Source: Ficedula albicollis (taxonomy: Eukaryota > Chordata > Aves > Passeriformes > Muscicapidae). From it: a DNA stretch of 64,000 nt. The DNA lies in NCBI RefSeq assembly GCF_000247815.1, contig NC_021671.1:19917511-19981510 (forward strand), given 5' to 3'. The notes beneath the pieces are model-generated. The model made no database searches. It was not told where the DNA came from and saw nothing but the letters and a program-made list of their open reading frames with translations. The first letter of the stretch is position 1. Each line of letters opens with the position of its first letter. Below, in pieces: positions 27,641 to 39,214 of the stretch. The position numbers and the translations under genes are program-made.

Positions 27641-30530
27641 TAATTTCTGCTCCTTCTGGTGTACCTGAATGGAAACCGTGGAGAGCATTGCTCCCTGTTC
27701 CTTGCCCTCCAGTGTGATTGCTGGTGAATTAGAAGCCCTGAGTCATGAACAGTATTAATACATGCAAGGAGAACTGTAAATACATTTCAGTAAATTCCCT
27801 GGGGGTGCTGCTTTCTCTGTTTCATGATTGTCCTCTCCCCCTTGGCTGGCTATTATTCAAAGCATTTCCAGAGCTGTATTTTAGAGGAGGTAAAATCCTG
27901 TCCCCATGGCAATCCAAACAATACTTTCCATAGTGAACCAGGATTTCCAGCCATCCCACAGTTTTCCTCAAGCTGAGCTCCTTTGCATTTGGAGATGTGT
28001 ATAAAGTCTAGTTCATGAGCACCTCCAAAACTGAGATGAACATGGTGTGAGCCAGCAACTGTGCAAGACTGAAGGCCAAAAGAACCTCTCAGGAAATCAA
28101 GGACCAGGAATATATCATGTAATTTGGGGATATTCACATATTTTCATAATAATGGCATATAAAATGTTCCCAAGGGATCTTTTGTGTTGGATACCAGCTA
28201 AGTCTGCTAGCTTTTGAGCAAGCACTGTAAAATGAGTTTATGGTCACTTACTGCTTTGATGCCTTAGGGCACTGAACCTCATGACTCGGAATTGTGAAAT
28301 TTCCCCAATGATCAGTTCATAAGCACCATCAATGATGTTACAGTCTCAGACTTTTCAGTTTTGCCAAAGATTTTTTCTGATTTTTAAGTGAGAGTAAATG
28401 TAGTATAAATGATCTTTAGTATTGTTCTCCTCTATGGATTCTCTAGCTTCTCACAGATTTGTCTAAGTGAGTCAGTATTCCCCTGACTTCAGTGCAAGAG
28501 ATGTGTTCCTGAAATTAAAGAACAGCAAATGTTTGTATGACTGGGGTCTGGCTTTTGTTCAGAAACTGCTTGTCCAGTAGCAACATTGCCTTCTTTTCTT
28601 CTGCTCATTTTGGGACAGAGCCATGTGTGGAACCTCTAAAACCAGTGTAAGCCGCAGCCTTAGATGGAGCTTTGATGCTATCGACAAACCAGACTCCACT
28701 GCTGAGCTTAGAATCAATTATAGTTCTGAGATACAGTGACAAAAGATTTACACTGATGCTCTTTCTCTTCCTTCCTATACCTTCTTTCTAGTGGAGTTAC
28801 ACTGAGGTAGTCACAGTACCTTAGTAATGTTACATGGATTTTCCATACCAGGATTGTTCTGGGGAAGGAAAATGAGTGTTGTTGCATTTTGGTGGCAAGA
28901 GGTCAGCTAATTTCTGTAGAATTGAATTATCTCTATGCATGTAGCTAGAGAAATTGCACATCTCCTTGTTCTTTTATGTTTGCTTATATTTGTTAATAAG
29001 CAAGTGCTAGGAAGATGCCTGTTCATGCAAAACTGTCACCTACTGAGGACTTCTGAGGACAACAAAGCTCAATAAATGTCGAAGATGCCTGTTCATGCAA
29101 AACTGTCACCTATCAAGTAACTTCTGAGGACAACAAAGCTCAATAAATGTCTGAGGCCATGAGTTGTAAAGGATAGCTAGCTTAGGAATTCTTAGTTTGG
29201 ATATTGATGAGCTGATAATTTTTTTTTTTTTTTAGTGCTCTATTGAGTTTTGTGTCAGCAATTTCTTCCTGTGATTATTAAAAAAAAAAAAATATCAACA
29301 AATCCCTTGAAAAAGTCAACTAATATTTGATATTATAGTACCCTGCTAGACATGCACTCTATCAGTCATTTGCATGTTAAAGGAGAGCACTTTTCAGCAC
29401 ATTGCTGATTCCATTTGCAAGAAGGAAATTGGATCCTTGCTAACATAGTTTTCGGCTAACACCTTCCAGGGTTGAACTAGAGTAAGGCAGCAAGTTCTTT
29501 CTAGCCTTCTATGAAATTCACATTGCAGGAAAGGTAGTAATTGGTAAACCATAGTCCTTGCATCTTTTTTGTATGTTCAAATTTGAAGCAAACATGAACA
29601 TTTCTTCAGGTAAGTGCATACTGATCCTCTTTGCTTAAATGTGATGTGACACTTACTTAAGGCCATGCAACAGGGGCTCAATCAGACACTAGCAGCTGTC
29701 AGTGGAAGTGTCTGTGACTCAAACTCACTTCAGTGGACTTTTCCTTGAACTCTATTCAAAGAATGTTTTGAAACATGACCAGGAGCACAAATCATCTAAC
29801 CTAATGCTTATCCTGCCATAGAGTTTACATATTTATTAAAAAAAAAAAAAAGAAAAAAGTAAAGGACCATGCAATATCTATGTGATAAGCTCCCAAGGTT
29901 AATTCCCATCTCAACTTATTATACAAAATGGGATTCTAGGCACATAAAATGATTAGGAAGCTAAAAATAAACTCTCTATGCAAATTTCTCCATCATATGG
30001 GAAATAAATTAAAGAAAGGGAAGCCAAGTGATTGTTTTCCAGGTCTCAGTTTCACATGTGAAATCTTCTTTTCACATGCTTGACTCTCTGAGAGAGGATG
30101 CTTTCTCTCACTCCATATACTGCTAGAGGAAACAGGAGCTGGCTGTGAGCCCGAGAGTGTAAGTGAAGAGACAATCCCTTTGGGCAGTCACTTTCTGCAC
30201 TGTCTCCCTGCCAACAGCAGCAGGGTGTTGACAGTGACATCAGGGCTTGGGTGCTCAGTTGTTCAAACACCAGAGCACAATATTTGTGGCGTGCCACATC
30301 CCACAAATTGCTACCGACAATTAAAATTTAAAAAGGATAATTGATTCATGGAGCAACGTTTTTAAAAGGAGAACCTTCCCTTCCCCCCCCACCACTTGAT
30401 TTCAGAAGAGGGATTGCAAAATGCTTAGCTTAGCTGGCCAGGTTCTGGTGCTAATTGGTTTTACAAGAAGCAGCATTTCCTTTTTCACTGTGCTTGACAA
30501 AAGGGAACTTTGCAACAGGTCATGACTTTC
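27641..30530. other. Intergenic sequence upstream of the TMSB4X CpG island
   Basis: AT-rich unique sequence with short A and T runs (for example 29219-29234, 29280-29292 and 29839-29853) and one two-copy duplication at 29011-29151. No gene is recognised. Confidence 0.55.
29011..29151. repeat. Two-copy tandem duplication, period 70 bp
   Basis: A unit beginning GAAGATGCCTGTTCATGCAA occurs at 29011-29080 and 29081-29151. Copies differ in the middle (CTACTGAGGAC against CTATCAAGTAAC), so they have diverged or are alleles. Confidence 0.92.
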
Positions 30531-31866
30531 GGAGAGGAGAGGAGAGGAGAGGAGAGGAGAGGAGAGGAGAGGAGAGGAGAGGAGAGGAGAGGAGAGGAGA
30601 GGAGAGGAGAGGAGAGGAGAGGAGAGGAGAGGAGAGGAGAGGAGAGGAGAGGAGAGGAGAGGAGAGGAGAGGAGAGGAGAGGAGAGGAGAGGAGAGGAGA
30701 GGAGAGGAGAGGAGAGGAGAGGAGAGGAGAGGAGAGGAGAGGAGAGGAGAGGAGAGGAGAGGAGAGGAGAGGAGAGGAGAGGAGAGGAGAGGAGAGGAGA
30801 GGAGAGGAGAGGAGAGGAGAGGAGAGGAGAGGAGAGGAGAGGAGAGGAGAGGAGAGGAGAGGAGAGGAGAGGAGAGGAGAGGAGAGGAGAGGAGAGGAGA
30901 GGAGAGGAGAGGAGAGGAGAGGAGAGGAGAGGAGAGGAGAGGAGAGGAGAGGAGAGGAGAGGAGAGGAGAGGAGAGGAGAGGAGAGGAGAGGAGAGGAGA
31001 GGAGAGGAGAGGAGAGGAGAGGAGAGGAGAGGAGAGGAGAGGAGAGGAGAGGAGAGGAGAGGAGAGGAGAGGAGAGGAGAGGAGAGGAGAGGAGAGGAGA
31101 GGAGAGGAGAGGAGAGGAGAGGAGAGGAGAGGAGAGGAGAGGAGAGGAGAGGAGAGGAGAGGAGAGGAGAGGAGAGGAGAGGAGAGGAGAGGAGAGGAGA
31201 GGAGAGGAGAGGAGAGGAGAGGAGAGGAGAGGAGAGGAGAGGAGAGGAGAGGAGAGGAGAGGAGAGGAGAGGAGAGGAGAGGAGAGGAGAGGAGAGGAGA
31301 GGAGAGGAGAGGAGAGGAGAGGAGAGGAGAGGAGAGGAGAGGAGAGGAGAGGAGAGGAGAGGAGAGGAGAGGAGAGGAGAGGAGAGGAGAGGAGAGGAGA
31401 GGAGAGGAGAGGAGAGGAGAGGAGAGGAGAGGAGAGGAGAGGAGAGGAGAGGAGAGGAGAGGAGAGGAGAGGAGAGGAGAGGAGAGGAGAGGAGAGGAGA
31501 GGAGAGGAGAGGAGAGGAGAGGAGAGGAGAGGAGAGGAGAGGAGAGGAGAGGAGAGGAGAGGAGAGGAGAGGAGAGGAGAGGAGAGGAGAGGAGAGGAGA
31601 GGAGAGGAGAGGAGAGGAGAGGAGAGGAGAGGAGAGGAGAGGAGAGGAGAGGAGAGGAGAGGAGAGGAGAGGAGAGGAGAGGAGAGGAGAGGAGAGGAGA
31701 GGAGAGGAGAGGAGAGGAGAGGAGAGGAGAGGAGAGGAGAGGAGAGGAGAGGAGAGGAGAGGAGAGGAGAGGAGAGGAGAGGAGAGGAGAGGAGAGGAGA
31801 GGAGAGGAGAGGAGAGGAGAGGAGAGGAGAGGAGAGGAGAGGAGAGGAGAGGAGAGGAGAGAGGAG
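30531..31866. repeat. Perfect (GGAGA)n satellite, about 267 copies
   Basis: About 1,336 bp of uninterrupted GGAGA pentamer, purine-only on the plus strand. I see no substitution inside the array. It is open in all plus frames (GEERR pentapeptide repeat) and on the minus strand (LLSSP repeat), purely because of the pentamer. Such homopurine tracts can form triplex DNA. The perfect length may partly reflect assembler extension. Confidence 0.98.
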
Positions 31867-32307
31867 CCAGGCTGGGAAGCTCAGATTGCTGCACAGGAAG
31901 CTATATACCCTCCAGTGGCAGATGCTCCTCTCCTACACCAATCTGCCTGACTCTGTTTTTCTTCCCTTGCCTATACCCGTAAACAGTAACTGAAGAGTGC
32001 TGAGCCTTTATTTAATGCACACAGAAAGCTGTGGTAATGCAACAGTTTGGAAGCCAGGCTATTCAAATATGCAAGTGGAAGGCTGCCTGCATCCCATCAA
32101 TAGCAAAGCAAACAAGATGATGGGGCCTTCAGCTGTCATTTCTGGCTTTTCAGGGATGCTAAGAATTTATTGTCATCATACTCTGAAATTTCTAATAAAT
32201 GGAGAAGAAGCAAGAGATGTATGTCTCAAAGTGTCATAAGGATATCTGTAAGTTTGCAGGGAACTACCAAACTTCCAGTTATTTGTCTTGTGTTTTTCAC
32301 ACAGGGC

Positions 32308-32412
32308 ACGTGGGTACATGGTTTAGCAGTGGAACTGCCACTGCTGGGTTAATGACTGGATTCCATGCTCTTACAGGTCTTTTCCTACTTCAATTATTCT
32401 CTGATTCTATAT
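32308..32412 (+). mobile_element. CR1 LINE 3'-terminal fragment
   Basis: The stretch GTACATGGTTTAGCAGTGGA...CTGGGTTAATGACTGGATTC...CAGGTCTTTTCCTACTTCAATTATTCTCTGATTCTAT matches the typical last 100 bp of CR1, including the terminal ATTCT-type octamer. The copy is 5' truncated and moderately diverged. Confidence 0.8.
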
Positions 32413-32821
32413 GTAAACACTGTGTTTGAAAGATATCTCTAGAAACTGTGATTGAGTTGCAAAGTACCCAAGAGAACTGAAAACAATAACCTAGCATATC
32501 TCCTGCCTGAAGAAAAGCATCTCTCTGCCAAAGTTTCACAAGTGCTTGCCATCACTTTCTGAATTTTGCAGTTACTTTCCTCTCATTTATATGAGTAAAA
32601 ATAATAATTTTGAAAGTATGTAAGTGAAAATATCATCTTTATGCATCACAAAAACATGATGAATCATTTCTCCTAATGCAACCCCTTGTTCCTGCAATGC
32701 TAGGCTTCTCCTGAGCAAAAGTGCTGATTTTGTGGTGTGTGTGTGGGTTTTCATAGGGATTACTAACAGAAATCTCAGGCAAATGAAAAGACTGTATTTT
32801 TATGCCATCATTGAATATGAG

Positions 32822-32963
32822 TTTCAATGCAAAGGTAAAGCTAGATAGGCATTCAAAAGACTGTGGTGTCCATTCAACGTACAACGACATCCATGTTTTC
32901 TTTCAATGCAAAGGTAAAGCTAGATAGGCATTCAAAAGACTGTGGTGTCCATTCAACGTACAA
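32822..32963. repeat. Two-copy direct duplication, 63-bp units, 16-bp spacer
   Basis: Identical units beginning TTTCAATGCAAAGGTAAAGC lie at 32822-32884 and 32901-32963. Confidence 0.93.
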
Positions 32964-34874
32964 AAGACAAGGCAGCCATTCTTATCAGCTTTCCATTGAA
33001 AAAGGAATGGCTGAAGTAAACACTCAGAATGAAACAATGACTAATAGCCTCAAACTGCCTAGGCTATTGTACGGGCTTTGGCAATCCCCTTGAGGACTGA
33101 CAGTCCACTTGCCCTTAAGAAACAGCACAGAAATAGGGAAATACCTGTCAGAGACCATCCCCAGGATACCCACATTGCACACTGTACTCATGGATGAGTG
33201 TCAGAGCGACAAAATGTACCCAGCATCATTAATAAGGTGAATTATGTCATTCCAAAGTGGGGCTCCCTCCCTCCACGGCCAACAGTCCTATGACAAGTTG
33301 GCATGACACAGAAGAGTATTGTAAGTCACCATGCATGAGCATACAGAAAGATTTACTTATTTAGCTTGGAAAATGGCACTACCCTTGAGGCCACACCTGT
33401 GCTATTTGCTCTGTATATAGTTATCTCTGAGCTGGCTTTAAACTAGTGGTAATTTGGAACTCACCCCAGATTTATTGCTTTATGTTGATTTTCTTGGATG
33501 GATTTTACCACTTGTGCTGAATGCTGCTAGCCATATCTGAGGCATTTGCTTTAAAACAATTTTAAGTGCATTCAGCTATCAAGCTTCTTTCTGGTTTTGG
33601 CTTCCCAAACCCTTACAAGTGCAACAATCTTTTGTAAGGCTGTAGGCAGTGAGGTTTTTCAAAGTTTACATGTGGGTTTATCTATCTAATCTATCTATTT
33701 ATTTTTCAACTCTACTCCCTTCTTAATTTAATTTTAGGAGAAAAGAAAGAAAGAAAAAAAGAAAATAGAAGAATATTTTCCACCCAACAAGATATAAAAA
33801 TACCTAGGAGGTCTGCTCAAAACCTGTCTCACATCCTTGACATTTAATCTTACACCAGGGTAAGGAGTGAGGGATGAAGCTCTTGAGGTAAAGCACATCC
33901 AGTCATTTAAACTTTCTTGATGTGATGCTTTCTTTGTAGTGCCAGTTTGTGAAAAGCAAGGGAGAAGAAATGCTTCTTGTAACTGCTACAATCCTGGATT
34001 TTAGTTGTCTCTGGTGTATTGCACAGGTGTCACAGACTAGGCATTTGTGTGTGTGTGTTGCAGGTTAACCTTCTTGAGGATGAAAGGCACAGCTCTCACA
34101 GCATCTCTCATCTCACAGCTCTTTTATCACCTGACAAACATGTGTCCTTGGCACCCACACAGTCCCTGAAACTCGTGAGTCTTTCTCTCACACTTGTCTT
34201 TTAAGTTGGAGGGGAATTGCAATGTCTAAGTGTAAACAGAGGTGCAGACTGCCAGGGACATCTGCTGTAGCAAAGTCACACCTGCAGGTTGTGTGGATTG
34301 AAAAGGACCCTGTGCTTGGTAGGTATTTAGCATTTTCTCAGGCTGTATCACTGTCTCGCTTTTTCAAATAATCTCCCCTGGACTAGCTTTGCTCTTGAGG
34401 CCATTGAGACCGACTGGCAGGGGGCTCAGGAATGCACTACTTTGCCCATAGCAGTGTTCAGGTTATTCCACACAGAAAGGTATGGACCAGAGCTAGAGAC
34501 TGAAAATTGATAAAGCTTGTGATTTTTGTTTTTAAAGTGCCAGGCTCAGATGCGTACACCCACGGACATGGTTGATAGCAGAAAAAGTAGTGGTGGGAGC
34601 AGATGGAGCAGTGTCCATTTTCCCTCGCAAAAAGAGGAACCCTCAGCTTTACTCGCACCTTCTGGTGATAACAGGGTCTGTGGCATCTCGAGTTTCACCT
34701 CATGCTCATTTTCATAGGTACAAGTTTGTTTACGTCTAACAGAAACAAAAGCATTCCCTGGCATGTTTTAAGGTTGGTAGGAAGTTACTACACACATGCT
34801 CAGGAAAAACAACAACAGTAACACTAATACGTATTGACATAGCGGATTATTGCCAAGATATGTCACTGCAGGCA
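32964..34874. other. Unannotated stretch, no gene recognised
   Basis: Unique sequence with minor simple repeats (short TCTA tract near 33680-33710, A-rich tract near 33737-33775, short TG tract near 34047-34059). No exon series is seen. Confidence 0.55.
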
Positions 34875-35068
34875 GGCAGGCAGGGCTCATTTATGCAGAA
34901 AGGTGTGCAGCTACTTTGAACCTGAATGCAAGCTGACTCACAGAAGGAGAAAGAGCAAAATACCTGGGTTCGGCAGGCAGGGCTCATTTATGCAGAAAGG
35001 TGTGCAGCTACTTTGAACCTGAATGCAAGCTAACTCACAGAAGGAGAAAGAGCAAAATACGTGGGTTC
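34875..35068. repeat. Two-copy tandem duplication, period 97 bp
   Basis: A unit beginning GGCAGGCAGGGCTCATTTAT occurs at 34875-34971 and 34972-35068 with two differences (GCTGACTC/GCTAACTC and TACCTGGG/TACGTGGG). A T-rich tract follows immediately. Confidence 0.93.
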
Positions 35069-35070
35069 GG

Positions 35071-35103
35071 TTTTTTTGGTGGTTTTTTTTTTTTTTTTTT
35101 TTG

Positions 35104-35134
<31 letters not shown>
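35071..35134. repeat. T-rich homopolymer tract
   Basis: A 64-bp tract of T with a few G interruptions, sitting between two separate tandem duplications. Length is unlikely to be reliable. Confidence 0.9.
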
Positions 35135-35200
35135 GAGCCCATAGTTGTTTGGTATTGATATTAATAAGGGTCCAACTTCCATTTATTATGGTTTCTCATT

Positions 35201-35411
35201 GTGCCTTATACAGAATAGATGTGAAATTGAGGATGGTATCAAACATACCAAAGGGAGCACATCTCAGCTCATAGCCTTGTGGAATTGAGACGATTGTCTC
35301 CCTCAGGTGCCTTATACAGAATAGATGTGAAATTGAGGGTGGTATCAAACATACCAAAGGGGGCACATCTCAGCTCATAGCCTTGTGGTATTGAGACGAT
35401 TGTCTCCCTCA
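35201..35411. repeat. Two-copy tandem duplication, period 106 bp
   Basis: A unit beginning GTGCCTTATACAGAATAGAT occurs at 35201-35306 and 35307-35411 with three differences (GAGGATGG/GAGGGTGG, GGGAGCAC/GGGGGCAC, GGAATTG/GGTATTG). A minus-strand open frame (35613-35269) reads through both copies; I do not recognise its product. Confidence 0.93.
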
Positions 35412-37621
35412 CTTTTAATTTAAGTTTTATTTCACAGCAGTGGTCTTCATGAAACCTGCATTCTGGGATTAGGAAGAGCCTGTAGGTTGAACTGGATGTG
35501 AGAGGCGTCTGTCTCTGCCCACAAATGTTTGTGTGCTGCCCCTGCTGCTGAAGCAGCGTTTGTCCACTCCTAACGAACTGCTGCCACCACTGGGCTGAGG
35601 TTTGTATCGACACACGCTTCCAGTGCTACACGTCCTCAGTGCTTGTCATAGGAGCCAAACTATTCCAAGAATCCAGGTCCAAAATCAAGCCATGCCTGAA
35701 CAGGACAGCTGGAGGGAGACGTGTGCTAGATGGAAAGTTTCATTTCTCTCTCAGCAATACACACTCAGCATAAATGTTAATTCTAAATGTTAATTCATTT
35801 AGACACACCCTCAAGTTTCGTAAGGGATCGTGTTCCCACAATAAACTTTACACTGCATCTGCTAGTGTTAGTCCTGCCGTTGCTTAGTCCTAACATTGGT
35901 TATTTGGAGGGAGAGAAATTGCATATGTACAAACTGTAGAGTTCAAATTTTACTGGGGATTACCATGGGTTTGCACAGATTGAACATCAGTACTCAAGAA
36001 AACACAGGCTTTACACACTGAAGGTCAGCTTAGGCAGAAAAGATCCATACATGTCCTGAAACAGGCACATAAGCTACTTTGAGCACCCTCTGCTTTGCTC
36101 CTAAGTTTATCACAGATCTATAAATTACATCACTCCAGAATTCCTTAATATTTGATCAGACCATGACTAACACACACCAGAGCCCTGACTCCTCAAAAAT
36201 ATGTTTGTTTCTACCATTTCTGTGAGAATATGGCCAGAGATTGTGGTGATGTGTACCTACAGCATATATATGTATGTGTATGTATAACATATAATATGTG
36301 TAGTACAAAATACAATGTATCATACATATTATATATATAATGCAGAACATAGAATATGGAGTATGTAATACCCATACAACATAAAAATGCAGCATAATAT
36401 ACAGTATATTTTTAACATAATATGATAATGTAGTATACCTATAATATTATATTACATTATGCTATATTGACTCAATGTTTTTAGTTATATTTCTTAGCCT
36501 GGGGGTCATTCATATTAACATTTTTTTACCTTGCTGGAAAATACCCTCTACAGGCAGCAAGGGTTAATGTTGCACATCCAATTCAACACCACTAAAATGA
36601 AAGCAAAGTAGCAAGGCAACGGAGAATCTTTCCTTTTTGGATATGTTACTGACATGGACAAAATTATTTAAGAGGAAAAAATTCAGGCTCCTCAGCCAAA
36701 ATGGATTTCCTGAAAAGCTTCATCCTCCTGGAGCATCCCACCCCTCCTTAGCACTGAGGGTAGCAGTATGTACTGCACAGCCCACAGTTTGCTCACCTCT
36801 CCCATCTGGATCCCAGGAGCATCCACCCAGCCACACATTTTCACCCATTGAAAGATGAATTGAAATGTAGCCCTGCAGAGGGTTCATGCACAAAATTGTT
36901 GTTAACATGCAGCCTACAACTATCACCACCTTTGCTATGAAGTTGGAAAAATCTCAAATTTGCTTCAAATTCTTCAAAAGAGTGAGGGCCTAGGACTCTG
37001 TAAATGTGGGCTAATTTCATTACTGAGTGAGTAATGAAATAAGTGATCTAAATGAGTGAGAGATCTAAATGAAATGAGTGATCTGAAGAGACTCTCTCCT
37101 GCTGATCCTGGGGTGGAATTATAGCAAGAACTTAATTTATCACTTGCTGGTGAGCAAAATTACTGTTCCAGTTCCTGCAGTGGGTCTAAACCCATATTTT
37201 TGTTCTGTGTTTGCAACTCCAGCACAGTGCCATGAGGAAGGCTCTGACCATTAGGGGAATGCTATTAATTAGGTAGGATGCTTTTTTTTCCCTAGAATTC
37301 ATTAATATGAAGAATCTAAAATTAAAGCTCCTCTCCCAGAGTAATATGTGGTTATCAGAAAAATAGGAATTCAAATCTGTTGATAGCAGGAGGATGGTAC
37401 TTAGTTGTCTTTCTCAATTAATCCATAGAATACTTTAACTAGAAATAAAAGAGTCTGGTCATGTTAGTTCAAGCATCTTTCTTGAACCCATACCACTGGG
37501 CACAATCCATCTACAGCATATGAGCTTCCAACTAAATAATGTGCTTTGGATTTGCTGACTTTGCCAATAGCTGCTGTTTACACCGTATTTGGAAAATAAG
37601 ACTATTTAAAAGATGAAACAA
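35412..37621. other. Unannotated stretch including an AT-rich block
   Basis: Unique sequence with a strongly AT-rich, TAT/ATA-dominated block at about 36255-36480 that could fold back on itself. No gene is recognised. Confidence 0.55.
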
Positions 37622-37798
37622 AGATTTTGAAGACTAGTTTTGTCCATTTTTTTTAAATCAACAGAGGCAAAGAGGAAACTCTACAGTTTATGGTGTTTTC
37701 CCTTCCTGAGAGATTTTGAAGACTAGTTTTGTCCATTTTTTTAAAATCAACAGAGGCAAAGAGGAAACCCTACAGTTTATGGTGTTTTCCCTTCCTGA
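37622..37798. repeat. Two-copy tandem duplication, period 89 bp
   Basis: A unit beginning AGATTTTGAAGACTAGTTTT occurs at 37622-37710 and 37711-37798. Copies differ in the T/A tract length and at one more site (GAAACTC/GAAACCC). Confidence 0.93.
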
Positions 37799-37817
37799 CG
37801 GAAGAGGGGACGAGCAA

Positions 37818-37917
37818 GAAGTAAGAAGGGAGTTAGTAAAGAGGAAAGGCTGAGACTCTCAGTCTCAGAGGAAGTAAGAAGGGAGTTAGTAAAGAGGAAA
37901 GGTTGAGACTCTCAGTT
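37818..37917. repeat. Two-copy tandem duplication, period 53 bp
   Basis: A unit beginning GAAGTAAGAAGGGAGTTAGT occurs at 37818-37870 and 37871-37917 with minor differences, only 19 bp after another two-copy duplication. Confidence 0.92.
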
Positions 37918-39108
37918 TCCTGTTCTTGGTAAGAATGAGACACCCAGTGATGAACAACCTGCAGTCAGAGAGAGAAGCATTCACTTGTTTCCAATTTAAT
38001 TTTCAATATTCTAAGTCAGTAAGTCACACCAAAAGCTTTGAAGAAGCAGATCTTACAGGAATACATATAATCTCATTACAGTCAACTACTGGGCAAGTAC
38101 TTTGGTGGGTAGACTGCACTGCATATGTTTTATTTAATTGAAGATTTGTATGGCTTCATTAGCTGAACTGTAATTGGAGTTTTAACATATGCTCATAAAA
38201 TATTCTATGATGTGTTAATATTGCTTCTGGAAAATATTAAGATGATGCTTCCTGAGAGATTAGACTGCAAGGCCTAGTAGAACAGAGATTAAACATGAAT
38301 AGGTAACTGCTTTATTTAAAAACAAAACAACTTCTGTGAAACATATTTTATGGGAACTCTGAACTCGGATAGTGAGGAAAGAAACAGTGCCATAGATTAG
38401 AAACAGTGGGAAAAATAGGCTGGAGGTAAATATTCAGGTCTGAATACAGCAAGGGATCAATACAGCAGAATTGCAAGGCCCATGCAAAGACTGTGATATG
38501 GATGCTTCTGCATCATTATGGATGTGAGAAGCCCACTGTGCATTGGAGTGAGGCATGAGGCTTTACACTCCTTCAGAACAGACTGTAACTGGGCATTTGT
38601 TCCATAGCGCTTTTCATGAGCTTTACCAAACTCTTCTCCTTGATACCTAGTGGGAATTCACACAGTTAATTTTTAGTTTTATGTGAAATCTTTTTACCAA
38701 CAGCAGATGCATGGTGTTTCACTCTCACTGGAGATCTGCTTTTGCTACAAGGGCAGGTGATAAACAGATATCTCCAGCTACTCTTTTTCCTCTATGTGTC
38801 ATTCATTACCTTTATTAAATCTTCATCAGGATGCTTTTTATTGACTTCTTTATTGACAGTGCAGCCCAACCAGGCTCCCTTGAGATGGAGATTTGTCATG
38901 GCTTTTGAGGCCGCCTCTCTGTTTTCTAGGCAGAGAACAGAGCAAAGCATGGTGACCACCATGGGGTTCAGTCACACCCATGGTGCCACTTTGCCTGTCC
39001 AGCCAGAGTGATATTCTTGCTGCTGAATGCTTAGGCAGTCATCCCAGATGAGAGCAAACTAGTAATTCATTTAATGGCTTGATGAAGTTTTCAGACTTAT
39101 TGATTACT

Positions 39109-39214
39109 TTTGTTACTCATTGGCTCCTGTGTATTGTTTCCCTTTTTAGACTGTAACTGAGTTTGTTACTCATTGGCTCCTGTGTATTGTTTCCTTTTTT
39201 AGACTGTAACAGAG
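39109..39214. repeat. Two-copy tandem duplication, period 53 bp
   Basis: A unit beginning TTTGTTACTCATTGGCTCCT occurs at 39109-39161 and 39162-39214, differing at two places (CCCTTTTT/CCTTTTTT and AACTGAG/AACAGAG). Confidence 0.93.

Noticed and set aside
30455..31993. Open frames of about 470-512 codons with GEERR or LLSSP repeats
   Set aside because: They are translations of the (GGAGA)n array.
36255..36480. AT-rich block as a replication origin or attachment region
   Set aside because: The composition alone does not support a specific function; it reads as low-complexity AT-rich DNA.
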